A DNA stretch of 64,000 nt from Colwellia sp. C1TZA3. Lineage in GTDB: Bacteria; Pseudomonadota; Gammaproteobacteria; Enterobacterales; Alteromonadaceae. The stretch lies in NCBI RefSeq assembly GCF_007954265.1, contig NZ_VOLS01000019.1, forward strand, positions 1 through 64,000. The letters run 5' to 3'. This document shows positions 1 to 8,264 of this stretch, one piece after another (the stretch's first letter is position 1; the number at the start of each line of letters is the position of its first letter). A program made the translations under genes and the position numbers. Below the pieces are notes generated by a model that was not told the origin of the DNA, searched no databases, and saw nothing but the letters and a program-made list of their open reading frames with translations.

Positions 1-290
1 GCTTTAACAATACTACCATCAATAAACGCCCATTCAAGATCAGGCTCATATTTTAATGACTTGAAAAGCCTCATTAAAACACCTTTCTTTGACCATAAAT
101 TAAAGCGTCTATATATTGCACTCCAATCACCAAATGACTTTGGCACATCACGCCAGGGGCAGCCTGTTCGCATTCGATATAGAATCCCTTCCAAAGTATT
201 TCTGTGTTGGGGCTTGTTATACACTCTATCTTTGAGCATTATGACGCTTAGTTTTGACCAGTGCTGGTCGTTAAGCATTGTTCGGGGCAT
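1..290 (-). CDS. IS5-family transposase, N-terminal part (partial at window edge)
   Basis: Read leftward from the ATG at 288-290 the frame is open to base 1 and encodes MPRTMLNDQHWSKL..., followed by the characteristic LEGILYRMRTGCPWRDVP block and WSAIYRRFNLWSKKGV. These are hallmarks of the N-terminal DUF4096-type domain of small IS5/IS1031-group transposases, which carry out DNA cleavage and strand transfer with a DDE active site. The catalytic residues would lie further left and are not in the window. An overlapping open frame on the plus strand at 61-390 is its shadow. Whether the transposase is full length cannot be seen. Confidence 0.75.
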   Translation of the reverse strand, partial: MPRTMLNDQHWSKLSVIMLKDRVYNKPQHRNTLEGILYRMRTGCPWRDVPKSFGDWSAIYRRFNLWSKKGVLMRLFKSLKYEPDLEWAFIDGSIVK

Positions 291-380
291 GGTGAGCTCG
301 TGTTTTTGTTTTTGGCGAAATTATTATACGAGATCGCCTTTTTTAGTTCAAAATTTAATCACGAAAGATCAACAGCCCCT
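1..380 (-). mobile_element. IS5-family insertion sequence, right part only (runs off the left edge)
   Basis: The outer end lies near 379-380, where the minus strand begins GGGGCTGTTGATCTTTCG, a terminus of the kind seen in the IS5/IS427 group. About 90 bases separate it from the transposase start at 290. The other end lies outside the window, so target duplication and completeness cannot be judged. Confidence 0.6.
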
Positions 381-1040
381 AATTCAATAAAAAAAATAGA
401 TAAGTACTGTATGGGCGGCATGATGTAATTATGCTGGTCTAAACTGTTAACTTCTTGTTGCTTTATAACTCGTTTAGAAAGCCCTAAATTTCGTCATAAA
501 GCGCCTTGAACTAAACAGTTTATCCTCTGCATAAATAGTCAAAACCATTTATAGCTCAAAATAGAAAAGCCCGAATAGAAATATTCGGGCTTTTTTATTT
601 ACTTCTTGGATTCAAATAGTAAGTGCATAACTTGAATAGGTAGAAAAAGTGGTCAGCTGAATATTACTTTAGGTAAAGAGTTCGAAAGAAGAATCACTGA
701 GAAGGTATAAAAAATATAAACGATCATTTTTGCTACAGAGTTGACCTTATTGTCTTTGTCAAAACTGAGTAAAAAAGAGACAAGTTTGATACGAAAGCGG
801 TCGTTTCAGATATTTAATACAGCGGCTGTCAGTGCACTTTCCTAACCCCTGATATTAAATATGGCTGATAAGTACAAGTTAGAGTCGAGAATGTAACTTG
901 AGCATTTAAAATTAAAGAACTATTTGGGTGGTTATAAAAATTTAATGATTTCAGTTGTTACGCAATATTCTTATTTGCCATTGCTGTTTAAACAATGCAT
1001 TGTTCTAATGCATTTTTTATTCAAATATAAAGGAAACAAT
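381..1040. other. Intergenic, no gene seen
   Basis: Between the IS end and the lipoprotein operon no convincing coding sequence is visible. It contains the orphan terminator at 569-594 and, presumably, the promoter of the operon. The terminator has no gene immediately upstream except the IS, suggesting that the IS replaced or interrupted whatever gene it served. Confidence 0.5.
569..594 (+). terminator. Rho-independent terminator
   Basis: GCCCGAATA (569-577), loop GAAA, TATTCGGGC (582-590), then a T tract. It is a perfect 9-bp stem. An A-run on the left side would also let it work leftward. Confidence 0.8.
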
Positions 1041-2009
1041 ATGATACGGAAGTGTTTAATAATCGTAACTGCATTGTTGCTAGCCACAGGGTGTGCAACC
1101 GTAGATAAGAAAAATATCAGTACTGTTCAGCAAAAAGAGCCTGTAATTAGTCAATCTTTGGTTGCTCAAAATACTGAAAAAAAATATTTAAAAAGAAAAG
1201 TAGCCATTAGCCGATTTACAAATGAAACCAACTATGGACAGGGATTCTTTGTAGATAAGAACAACAACCGTATTGGTAAACAAGCTATGGACATCTTGTC
1301 TGCCAAGTTGTTTCAAACTGGTCGTTTCATTATGTTGGAGCGTGCGGACCTTACGCAAATAGAGCAAGAGTTAAATATAGGTGGTGAAGGTAATGTTAAA
1401 AATGCCGCTGATTACATCATTGTCGGTTCAATTACTGGGTTTGGTCGTAAGAATACGAGTGAAGTAGGTATTTTCTCTCGAGTTAAAAAGCAAGAAGCGA
1501 ACGCGACTGTTCATATTCGTCTAATTGAAGTTTCAACGGGTAAGATTATTTACTCTGAAAGTGGTAAGGGTGTTGCTTATTCTGAAGCAGGCTCAATCAT
1601 GGGGGTTGGTGATAAGGCTGGCTATGACAGTTCCCTAAATGACAAAGTGTTAGATGCAGCCATTACTAACTTAGGCTCAAATGTGATTGAAAATATGTTA
1701 GGTAAACCATGGAAATCGTATGTGCTTGCAGCTGAAGATGGGAATTTAATTATTTCAGGTGGTAAATCACAAAATATTATGATCGGTTCTAAGTTTGATG
1801 TTTTAAAACAAGGAAATAAGGTTAAAAATCCTCAGACGGGGATGTTTATTACGTTGCCAGGAAAGAAAGTGGGCAGCATAGAGGTTTTAACTACTATGGG
1901 TGATACACCAGAAAGTGAGATCTCGATTACTGAAATCGTTAGTGGTGACTTAAATAAATATATTACCCAAAATGACTTTAGCGAACTTTATATTCAAGAA
2001 AGTAAATAA
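1041..2009 (+). CDS. CsgG/HfaB-family outer-membrane lipoprotein
   Basis: The product is a 322-residue lipoprotein: the signal peptide ends in LLLATGC, so Cys18 would be lipidated. The body resembles the CsgG/HfaB family, whose founding member forms the curli secretion pore; conserved blocks are VAISRFTNETNYG, AKLFQTGRFIMLERADL and the internal ADYIIVGSITGFGR. I place the start at 1041 (shine-dalgarno AAAGGAA, signal peptide immediately follows); the frame is open upstream to 924 but that extension has no signal character. It is first of four lipoprotein genes with gaps of 5-11 bp, so it is surely an operon leader. No curlin (CsgA/B) gene is nearby, so a curli role is not implied; a related pore or surface-assembly role is inferred. 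Confidence 0.85.
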   Translation: MIRKCLIIVTALLLATGCATVDKKNISTVQQKEPVISQSLVAQNTEKKYLKRKVAISRFTNETNYGQGFFVDKNNNRIGKQAMDILSAKLFQTGRFIMLERADLTQIEQELNIGGEGNVKNAADYIIVGSITGFGRKNTSEVGIFSRVKKQEANATVHIRLIEVSTGKIIYSESGKGVAYSEAGSIMGVGDKAGYDSSLNDKVLDAAITNLGSNVIENMLGKPWKSYVLAAEDGNLIISGGKSQNIMIGSKFDVLKQGNKVKNPQTGMFITLPGKKVGSIEVLTTMGDTPESEISITEIVSGDLNKYITQNDFSELYIQESK

Positions 2010-2020
2010 GGACATTTTAG

Positions 2021-2326
2021 ATGAAACGTTTAAATTTAGTATTAGTGTTACTTTTCGCTTCGATGGTAACTGCTTGTGGTTATAACTCAGGTGTTAGAAC
2101 GCCTGATTCAGTCTCGTATGTCTACTTTACCGGCAATGCAGTAGGCACAGAGGTTGTGGTAGGAAGCAGAACTCCTTTTATAGTCGATAAACTAGGCTAC
2201 AAAAATGTTTACGAGGTCAGTCCTGGTAAGCAAAGAGTTACAATTCGTAAAAATGGAAAAGTGCTTGTTGATCGTGTTGTTCTATTAGGCGATGGTCAAG
2301 ATAAAGAATTTAACGTACCGAATTAA
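2021..2326 (+). CDS. Small lipoprotein of unknown function
   Basis: A 101-residue protein with a lipobox (MVTAC, Cys19). The mature part is about 80 residues and looks like a small beta-rich domain (YVYFTGNAVGTEVVVGS..., then KQRVTIRKNGKVLVDRVVLLGDGQ), reminiscent of PEGA-like surface domains, though this is only a resemblance. It lies 11 bp after the CsgG-like gene and 11 bp before the DUF4810 gene, so it belongs to the same transcription unit. No specific function is recognised. Confidence 0.75.
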   Translation: MKRLNLVLVLLFASMVTACGYNSGVRTPDSVSYVYFTGNAVGTEVVVGSRTPFIVDKLGYKNVYEVSPGKQRVTIRKNGKVLVDRVVLLGDGQDKEFNVPN

Positions 2327-2337
2327 GGAGTGACAAC

Positions 2338-2694
2338 ATGAGAATTAATATTTTAAGTGTGGTTTTACTCGCTATATTAGCGACTGGTTGTGCTAATGGC
2401 GTAAAGCCAATGTATGATTATGGAGAATATTCAGAGTCGTTTTATGCGATGAAAAAAGATACTGGTGAAGCTTCTGAAAGCGAATGGAAGACAGCTTTAG
2501 AAGACGTTATTCAGCGCTCGGACAATCGTGGCTTACGAGTTCCGCCTGGTGTATACGCGAATTTAGGTTATTTGTACTTAAAGGTGAATGATACAAAGAA
2601 GGCGGTTTCCTACTTTAAATTGGAAAAAGACATTTATCCAGAGGCAGTGATCTTTATGAATAATTTGATCAGCAAAGTTAAGGCACAGGGGTAG
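2338..2694 (+). CDS. DUF4810 family lipoprotein
   Basis: A 118-residue lipoprotein with lipobox LATGC (Cys18). The mature protein matches the DUF4810 family as I know it: MYDYGEYSESFYAMKKD at the N-terminus, then a TPR-like helix pair (PPGVYANLGYLYLKVNDTKKA, FKLEKDIYPEA). This family habitually sits between CsgG-like and DUF799 lipoproteins in Proteobacteria, which is exactly the arrangement here. The function is not established; a periplasmic chaperone or adaptor for the CsgG-like pore is a reasonable inference. The start is preceded by AAGGAG. Confidence 0.85.
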   Translation: MRINILSVVLLAILATGCANGVKPMYDYGEYSESFYAMKKDTGEASESEWKTALEDVIQRSDNRGLRVPPGVYANLGYLYLKVNDTKKAVSYFKLEKDIYPEAVIFMNNLISKVKAQG

Positions 2695-2699
2695 TAAAT

Positions 2700-3377
2700 A
2701 TGCTTAAAACTATATGCTTTGCATTGGTTGTTGTGATCGTATCGGGTTGTGCTAGCCCTAGTTATGTAACTAAAATAGACGAATTCCCAGAAATGTACAA
2801 TGAGAAGCCACGTTCGTTATTGATAATGCCACCGATCAATTTAAGTACAGCTGCTGATGCTAAAGCTTATTATGCGACAACGGTTGAGATACCTATTGCG
2901 TTTCAGGGTTACTATACATTCCCATATGAATTAACTACAGAGATATTAAAACAAGAAGGTATCTACGATGCAGAGCTAGTGTACGATATGCCTCTAGGTA
3001 AATTTCATGAGTACTTCGGTGCTGACGCTGTTTTATTTACTAAAATTGTAGAGTGGGATACGGACTATGCTGTTATTGCTTCAAGCTTGACTGTGTCAAT
3101 TGATGCAGAAATAAAGTCGACAAAATCATCTCAGACGTTATGGAAATATACCGGAACTGTAGTCGTCGACCTTAGTGGTGGCAATAGCGGTGGTGGTTTA
3201 GCCGGCTTGTTAGTTGGTGCGATAGTTACAGCAGTAAATACAGCGGCAGCTGACTACACTGATTACGCAAAAAAGGCTAATAGTCGTTTTGTTGGAACGG
3301 TACCTGTAGGCCCTTACCATCCATTATATCTTAAGGATCAAAAAATTAAGGTTATGCAGCAAATGCCAAAAGAATAA
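2700..3377 (+). CDS. DUF799 (GNA1162-family) lipoprotein
   Basis: A 225-residue lipoprotein with lipobox VSGC (Cys17). Recognisable DUF799 blocks are RSLLIMPPINLSTAADAKAYY, the YYTFPYELTTEILKQEGIYDAE segment and FGADAVLFTKIVEWDT. The family includes the neisserial antigen GNA1162, reported to have a TolB-N-like fold. A glycine-rich, hydrophobic stretch (GGNSGGGLAGLLVGAIVTAV, about residues 160-180) is a possible membrane-inserting segment. Last gene of the lipoprotein operon, 5 bp after the DUF4810 gene, and followed by a terminator. Confidence 0.85.
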   Translation: MLKTICFALVVVIVSGCASPSYVTKIDEFPEMYNEKPRSLLIMPPINLSTAADAKAYYATTVEIPIAFQGYYTFPYELTTEILKQEGIYDAELVYDMPLGKFHEYFGADAVLFTKIVEWDTDYAVIASSLTVSIDAEIKSTKSSQTLWKYTGTVVVDLSGGNSGGGLAGLLVGAIVTAVNTAAADYTDYAKKANSRFVGTVPVGPYHPLYLKDQKIKVMQQMPKE

Positions 3378-3432
3378 TAAAGATTATTGAATTACTTTTT
3401 GATAATATTTAATTTTGTTAAATTTATAATTA

Positions 3433-3463
3433 TAAAAGCGGATATAATTATATCCGCTTTTAT
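3433..3463 (+). terminator. Terminator of the lipoprotein operon
   Basis: An AT-rich 12-13 bp inverted repeat (AAAAGCGGATATA ... TATATCCGCTTTTA) flanked by A and T runs, 55 bp after the DUF799 stop. Confidence 0.7.
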
Positions 3464-3908
3464 GTTGCTATCATTAAATCATGTACTCAAAACATCTTCC
3501 TTGTATAATCACGCGAATAAAACTACTGTTTTAGCAAAAGTATTTAAATCACTAATTAAGATGTTCTGGTAGTGTTTATTTTTATAAATATTGAGTTAAA
3601 GCGGCAAAGACTGTCTTCGTAGGTCTCAGACAACCAAAAGTAGACTAAACAATGAGTCTTGAATTAAGTAATAAAGTCACTTTTATAAAAGCACTAACTC
3701 GATAAAGATTAATAGATTGTTCCTTCATTGGCTATTGTAAGCTTAACACTGTTTATATAGCAGGTAATATTAGCTACGTGGCTATGATATTGATAGGGTA
3801 GAGTGTTATGAACCCGCTTAATATTATCCAGCATGATAATTAACAATTAGATCGACACTTTTCTTAGGTTTTACGGTCTACTATACTGAAAGCAATAAAG
3901 AGGATGAA
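3464..3908. other. Intergenic, no gene seen
   Basis: AT-rich stretch with no start/RBS combination and no protein-like frame; presumably holds the promoter of the DUF3016 gene. Confidence 0.4.
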
Positions 3909-4412
3909 ATGATGAATAAATTTATGACAGGTTTATTAAGCCTTGTTGTCGTTTTAATATCAGCGGTAACAGCCCAAGCGGCGCAAGTTGAAGTTAAGTG
4001 GACAAATCCTGACAAGTATTCTGATATCGATGCAGGCCAAGGGCATCGTCAACATTTTAAGGATAGAACTTTTAAAGCCTTTGAAGAGCACTTTGCTAAA
4101 ATGGCTGAAGCGCTACCAGAACAACAAAAGTTAGTTTTTGATATCACGAATCTAGATTTAGCTGGCGATGTTAATTTTGGAGGTATGAAGCGTATTCGCA
4201 TTATAAAAGATATCTTTTTTCCACGTATAGAGTTCAGTTACCAATTACTCAATGCCGATAATACAGTGGTTAAAAGCGCAAAGATCTCATTAAAAGATAT
4301 GGGTTTTTTAATGCATAGCAGTTTAAGATATCGTAACCAAACTTTAGGTTATGAAAAAGCTATGTTTGATGATTGGTTTAGAAAGACCTTCGAAAATGAC
4401 ATAGTTAAATAG
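3909..4412 (+). CDS. DUF3016 family periplasmic protein
   Basis: A 167-residue protein with a cleavable signal peptide (hydrophobic core LLSLVVVLISAVTAQA, likely cut after AQAA). The mature part opens with VEVKWTNPDKYSDIDAG and contains the block LVFDITNLDLAGDVNFG followed by IRIIKDIFFPRIEFSYQL, all typical of DUF3016, an uncharacterised family common in Alteromonadales. Two consecutive ATG codons are possible starts; GAGGATGAA precedes the first. It stands alone, with an A/T-rich leader and a downstream bidirectional terminator. The role is unknown. Confidence 0.85.
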   Translation: MMNKFMTGLLSLVVVLISAVTAQAAQVEVKWTNPDKYSDIDAGQGHRQHFKDRTFKAFEEHFAKMAEALPEQQKLVFDITNLDLAGDVNFGGMKRIRIIKDIFFPRIEFSYQLLNADNTVVKSAKISLKDMGFLMHSSLRYRNQTLGYEKAMFDDWFRKTFENDIVK

Positions 4413-4540
4413 TCATGCTTTTTACCAGATTTTATTAACCAGAGTTTATTAACTCGTACTTTTTAGCAATAACTATCTTGGCTAAAAATATATCAGTGAT
4501 AAGTTTTAAATCGAACGGGCATAATAAGTTTTAGGTATAA

Positions 4541-4565
4541 AAAACGCAGCAAAGCTGCGTTTTTT
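4541..4565. terminator. Bidirectional terminator between convergent genes
   Basis: AAAACGCAGC-AAA-GCTGCGTTTTT: strong stem with an A run on one side and a T run on the other, between the DUF3016 gene and the convergent small gene at 4585. Confidence 0.85.
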
Positions 4566-4584
4566 GGTTTTAGCTACTAGGTGT

Positions 4585-4881
4585 TTAGCTTTGTTCAAGC
4601 TTAGCTAGCACCATAAATAACTGTTCAATTTTTTTTACGATATCGATCAGTGCTTGCTCATCAGAGGTTTTTTGCCAAAACACCAAATCGTTTGCCACTT
4701 CTTCAACATAAGGTTGAAAAGTATTTGCTGAACATTTGAAGCCAGCATCTGCGGTAAATATCGCTGCGAAGCCTGCTTGTTTGGCTTCACGTAAGGTATT
4801 TAACGTGGCGTCTGCCGCTAGTGACTTCTTTAAAATGATTGAAATATTATCGATTAATTGTTTGTGTACCGCTTCGCTCAT
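4585..4881 (-). CDS. Conserved-looking small protein, function unknown
   Basis: A 98-residue, mostly helical, cytoplasmic protein with no signal peptide or membrane segment. It has two charged helical halves (IDNISIILKKSLAADATLNTL and EQALIDIVKKIEQLFMVLAKL) around a more variable middle with a single Cys (FKCSANTF). I do not recognise the family. The gene is separated from epmB by about 200 bp and ends at the shared terminator. It is judged real from clean codon content and the flanking terminator. Confidence 0.65.
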   Translation of the reverse strand: MSEAVHKQLIDNISIILKKSLAADATLNTLREAKQAGFAAIFTADAGFKCSANTFQPYVEEVANDLVFWQKTSDEQALIDIVKKIEQLFMVLAKLEQS

Positions 4882-5089
4882 AATAACTCATCTTGGTTTT
4901 GTCTGTTTAATGGCGCTATTATGCCAAATTGGCTAGGCTTTTGTTAGCTTCTCTGATCATTTCTCTCATAAGTTTTAGTATTAACTTACTGTGATATTTA
5001 AATAGCTAATGTTAGGCCAAATTACTTATATTTCTTTAGTTTTCGACAAGTTTTGATAGTAAATTACGCTGATAATTAATAGGCCGATG

Positions 5090-6118
5090 TTAAGTAAGAC
5101 TAATCGGCGTCTTATTAGCTTCTCCAGCAATTTCTCTGACAAGTTTTGGCATTAAATAACCAGGTAAAATTGCTAGCAGTTGCAAAGTTATTTTTTTAGC
5201 CTCTGATTCTGTGATATCAAAGTGGGCGACTCCTTGTACTTTATCAAATAAATGTAAGTAGTAGGGCTGAATACCCACATCAAATAAGCCTTCACTCAGT
5301 GCTGCCAGTGTCTTGGCATTGTCATTAATATCTTTTAGTAATACGCTTTGATTAAATAATGGAATTCTGGCCGCAAGCAAAGGTTCAATAGCTTGTGCAA
5401 CGTTAGTATCAATTTCGTTGGCATGATTAATGTGAAAAACAATGACGGGTTTAAGTCTGGTTAAGCTTAAGGCTTTGATTAAAGCTGGCGTTACACGCTG
5501 CGGAATGACGATGGGCAAACGTGTGTGAATACGTAAGCGGGTAATGTGGGGAATTTTTTCAATTTCAGTAATTAACCACTGCAAGTGCTCGTCACTGGCC
5601 ATTAATGGATCGCCACCACTAAAAATGACTTCGTTGATTTCTAAATGCTGCTCAATATAGCTAAGTGCTTGCTGCCATCGTACCTTGTTTGGGCTGTTAT
5701 CGGCATAAGGAAAGTGGCGGCGAAAACAGTAACGACAATTAATCGCACAGCCGGTTTTCACCATCATTAGTACGCGATGTTTATATTTATGCAGCAATCC
5801 TGGTGCAACGGTATCATGTTCTTCTAGTGGATCTTCGCTATAACCGTCAGTCATTGAGAACTCTAAATCTAATGGCATAACCTGTTTTAGAATAGGGTCG
5901 TTGATATCGCCTTTTTTAATGCGAGACAATAAGGGCCGTGGCACACGTACCGGAAATAGTTTACGGGCAGCAAAGTGCTGTTGATAGCTTTCTGGTGAAA
6001 TTTCAACCAATTCTAACAAGGTTTTTGGATCAGTAATAACATTTGCTAATTCTTTTTGCCAAGAAGTGTGCAATTTATCGCTGATTTGGGTTATTATTTG
6101 CGGCATTTCTATATTCAA
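5090..6118 (-). CDS. epmB: EF-P beta-lysylation protein EpmB (radical SAM lysine 2,3-aminomutase family)
   Basis: A 342-residue KamA-like enzyme. The radical-SAM cluster motif CxxxCxxC is at residues 124-131 (GCAINCRYCFRRHFPY), followed by the SAM-binding GGDPL loop (EVIFSGGDPLM). EpmB converts (S)-alpha-lysine to (R)-beta-lysine, which EpmA then attaches to elongation factor P; the short length compared with catabolic lysine aminomutases and the gene's position fit that role. It is divergent from efp with only 46 bp between the start codons, so the two genes share one small control region. EpmA is not in this window. Confidence 0.93.
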   Translation of the reverse strand: MNIEMPQIITQISDKLHTSWQKELANVITDPKTLLELVEISPESYQQHFAARKLFPVRVPRPLLSRIKKGDINDPILKQVMPLDLEFSMTDGYSEDPLEEHDTVAPGLLHKYKHRVLMMVKTGCAINCRYCFRRHFPYADNSPNKVRWQQALSYIEQHLEINEVIFSGGDPLMASDEHLQWLITEIEKIPHITRLRIHTRLPIVIPQRVTPALIKALSLTRLKPVIVFHINHANEIDTNVAQAIEPLLAARIPLFNQSVLLKDINDNAKTLAALSEGLFDVGIQPYYLHLFDKVQGVAHFDITESEAKKITLQLLAILPGYLMPKLVREIAGEANKTPISLT

Positions 6119-6164
6119 TTTTTAACCTTTGCGTGTACTGCGTGAACGAACGAGCATAATAATT

Positions 6165-6737
6165 ATGGCTAACTTTAGCACTAACCAGTTCAAAGCTGGA
6201 CTTAAATTAATGATTGATGGTGAACCTTGTAACATTATCGATAATGAAATTGTAAAGCCAGGTAAAGGGCAAGCATTCAACCGTATTAAAATTCGTAAGT
6301 TAATATCTGGCAAAATATTAGAAAAAACTTATAAATCAGGCGAAAGTGTTGAAGGCGCCGATGTTATGGACTCAGAGTTAGGCTATTTATATGCTGATGG
6401 CGAATTTTGGCATTTTATGGATAACGTAACCTTTGAACAAGTAGCTGCCGATGATAAAGCCGTGGGTGATGTGGCTAAGTGGTTAGCAGAAGGTGATATT
6501 TGTACTATTACATTTTGGAATGGTAACCCTATCTCAGTTGAACCACCTAACTTTGTTGAATTACAAATTACTGAAACTGACCCTGGCTTAAAAGGTGACA
6601 CCGCAGGTACGGGTGGCAAACCGGCAACACTGGCAACTGGCGCTGTGGTACGTGTACCATTATTTGTTCAAATAGGTGATGTGGTAAAAGTTGATACGCG
6701 CAATGGTGACTATGTTTCACGTGCGGGTAAGTCTTAA
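6165..6737 (+). CDS. efp: Elongation factor P
   Basis: 190 residues, the usual EF-P length, with the three beta-barrel domains. The modified lysine is Lys34 in KPGKGQ, the same position as in E. coli, consistent with beta-lysylation by the divergent epmB product. EF-P binds stalled ribosomes between the P and E sites and rescues translation of polyproline stretches. The start at 6165 ([14 protein letters not shown]) is chosen by family alignment; the frame stays open for 12 codons upstream. There is no obvious Shine-Dalgarno before this ATG. A terminator follows 30 bp after the stop. Confidence 0.96.
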   Translation: MANFSTNQFKAGLKLMIDGEPCNIIDNEIVKPGKGQAFNRIKIRKLISGKILEKTYKSGESVEGADVMDSELGYLYADGEFWHFMDNVTFEQVAADDKAVGDVAKWLAEGDICTITFWNGNPISVEPPNFVELQITETDPGLKGDTAGTGGKPATLATGAVVRVPLFVQIGDVVKVDTRNGDYVSRAGKS

Positions 6738-6764
6738 ACTTTAGCTACTATTGTTTAATAACAA

Positions 6765-6793
6765 AGGCCTGCATTTTGCGGGCTTTTTTGTTA
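6765..6793 (+). terminator. Terminator of efp
   Basis: AAAGGCCTGC-ATTTT-GCGGGCTTTTTT: slightly bulged stem and T run right after efp. Confidence 0.75.
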
Positions 6794-6816
6794 CTGAAAA
6801 ATGATACCATTGAGTA

Positions 6817-7138
6817 ATACCAAGTTGATTAATTACCTCCTGATTTTTAATGGTTAAAATGAATAGGTACGGCGTTATAAAATTTATAAGATGAATAATA
6901 CCAGTTCCATTAAGTTTGTGATCTTGTTGTGCGCAGGAAAAATAACTCAAGGTAAGGCGCCCGATTGAGCAATAGCTGGCTATTGGGATTGAGAGCAACA
7001 CAGCCTTGAGCTATTTTAACTAGTACAAGTGAGCAATAACTTAATGGGATTGGTATAACTACAGACTAAATTTTATGCCTTGTCTTTATCCATTTTTCCT
7101 CATAAAAAAGGTAATCACTTAATTAATCAAATGGGGAT
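6817..7138 (-). repeat. Repeat family B, copy 1, interrupted by a family A element
   Basis: The left part (6817-6897) and right part (7057-7138) match the two halves of the intact 162-bp B copies (for example 63745-63906, same orientation). The 159-bp A copy lies between them. B elements carry AT-rich inverted ends (ATACCAAGTTGATTAATTA / TAATTAATCAAATTGGTAT). The right end is slightly decayed here (ATGGGGAT). Confidence 0.85.
6898..7056 (+). repeat. Repeat family A, copy 1 (159 bp, nested in B)
   Basis: Begins ATACCAGTTCCATTAAG and ends CTTAATGGGATTGGTAT, imperfect terminal inverted repeats of about 17 bp. Internal inverted segments (AATAACTCAAGG / CCTTGAGCTATT; AATAGC/GCTATT) make it strongly foldable. 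Too short to encode a protein; a MITE-like element. Confidence 0.9.
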
Positions 7139-7317
7139 AAATTCATCATATTCTTCCACCGTGGCAAGGCAAATGATATTAGCGAAATTTTTGCTCGTTA
7201 AGTATTATTACGCTTTAATTTTCTAAGTTTGCTGTGGCTAAAGAACAACGGCTTTATCTGTTGAAAATGACCAACTTGCCCCCACGTTAAAGACACGCAA
7301 TTTTTTTAAGGTTCGCT

Positions 7318-8259
7318 ATGCAATCAGCATTAAAAATATCAGGATTAAAGAAAACCTATAAAGGTGGTTTTCAAGCATTAAAAGGCATCGATCTAACGGT
7401 AAAACAAGGCGATTTTTTTGCTTTGCTTGGGCCCAATGGCGCCGGTAAATCTACCACTATAGGCATTATTATGTCATTAGTGAATAAAACAGCAGGTAAA
7501 GTTGTTGTTTTTGGCCATGATATTGATCAAGAACTTGAAACAGCGAAAAGCTTTATTGGTGTAGTACCGCAAGAGTTTAATTTTAATCAATTTGAATCAT
7601 TAATGAAGATTTTGGTTAACCAAGCGGGCTACTATGGTGTTGAGCGTAAATTAGCGGTTCAGCGAGCTGAGAAATATCTAAAACAATTAAACTTATGGGA
7701 GAAACGTAATGACTCAGCCCGTATGCTTTCAGGTGGCATGAAACGCCGTTTAATGATTGCTCGAGCATTAATGCACGAGCCACAAATGCTAATACTCGAC
7801 GAACCTACTGCCGGTGTAGATATTGAACTACGCCGCTCAATGTGGGAGTTTTTACGTGAGCTTAATCAGCAAGGCATTACCATTATTTTAACGACACATT
7901 ATTTGGAAGAGGCGGAAATGCTTTGCCGAAATATTGCCATTATAGACTCAGGTATTATTGTTGAAAATACGAATATGAAATCATTATTAGCTAAATTAGA
8001 TGTTGAAACTTTTGTTTTTGATTTAAAGCCAAATAGTGTGCCAACCGCTTTAGCAGATTTTAGCTCTAGAGTTATTGATGATCATACCTTAGAGGTTGAT
8101 GTTAAAAAACGTCAAACCATTAATGCTGTGTTTAGTGAGCTCAATAAACAAGGTATTGAAGTATTAAGTATGCGAAATAAGAGTAATCGCCTAGAAGAGT
8201 TATTTGTTGGTCTAGTCGGTAGTGGTCAAGCATCGAGTAAAAGCGCGGTTAAGGAATAA
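7318..8259 (+). CDS. yadG: ABC transporter ATP-binding protein, YadG type
   Basis: A 313-residue single nucleotide-binding domain. Walker A GPNGAGKST at 38-46, signature LSGGMKRR from 137, Walker B LILDEPTAG from 158, followed by the H-loop TTHYLEEAE. The C-terminal 70 residues form the small regulatory extension common in ABC-2 exporters. It pairs with the permease that starts 5 bp after its stop; together they match E. coli YadG/YadH, which also lie close to the pan genes. The substrate is unknown. Confidence 0.88.
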   Translation: MQSALKISGLKKTYKGGFQALKGIDLTVKQGDFFALLGPNGAGKSTTIGIIMSLVNKTAGKVVVFGHDIDQELETAKSFIGVVPQEFNFNQFESLMKILVNQAGYYGVERKLAVQRAEKYLKQLNLWEKRNDSARMLSGGMKRRLMIARALMHEPQMLILDEPTAGVDIELRRSMWEFLRELNQQGITIILTTHYLEEAEMLCRNIAIIDSGIIVENTNMKSLLAKLDVETFVFDLKPNSVPTALADFSSRVIDDHTLEVDVKKRQTINAVFSELNKQGIEVLSMRNKSNRLEELFVGLVGSGQASSKSAVKE

Positions 8260-8264
8260 ATATC

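Noticed and set aside
61-390. 109-residue plus-strand open frame
   Set aside because: It is antisense to the IS5-family transposase start, which has clear family motifs on the minus strand.
3387-3572. 61-residue frame after the lipoprotein operon
   Set aside because: It runs through the operon terminator, is low-complexity Ile/Lys/Phe, and lacks a ribosome-binding site.
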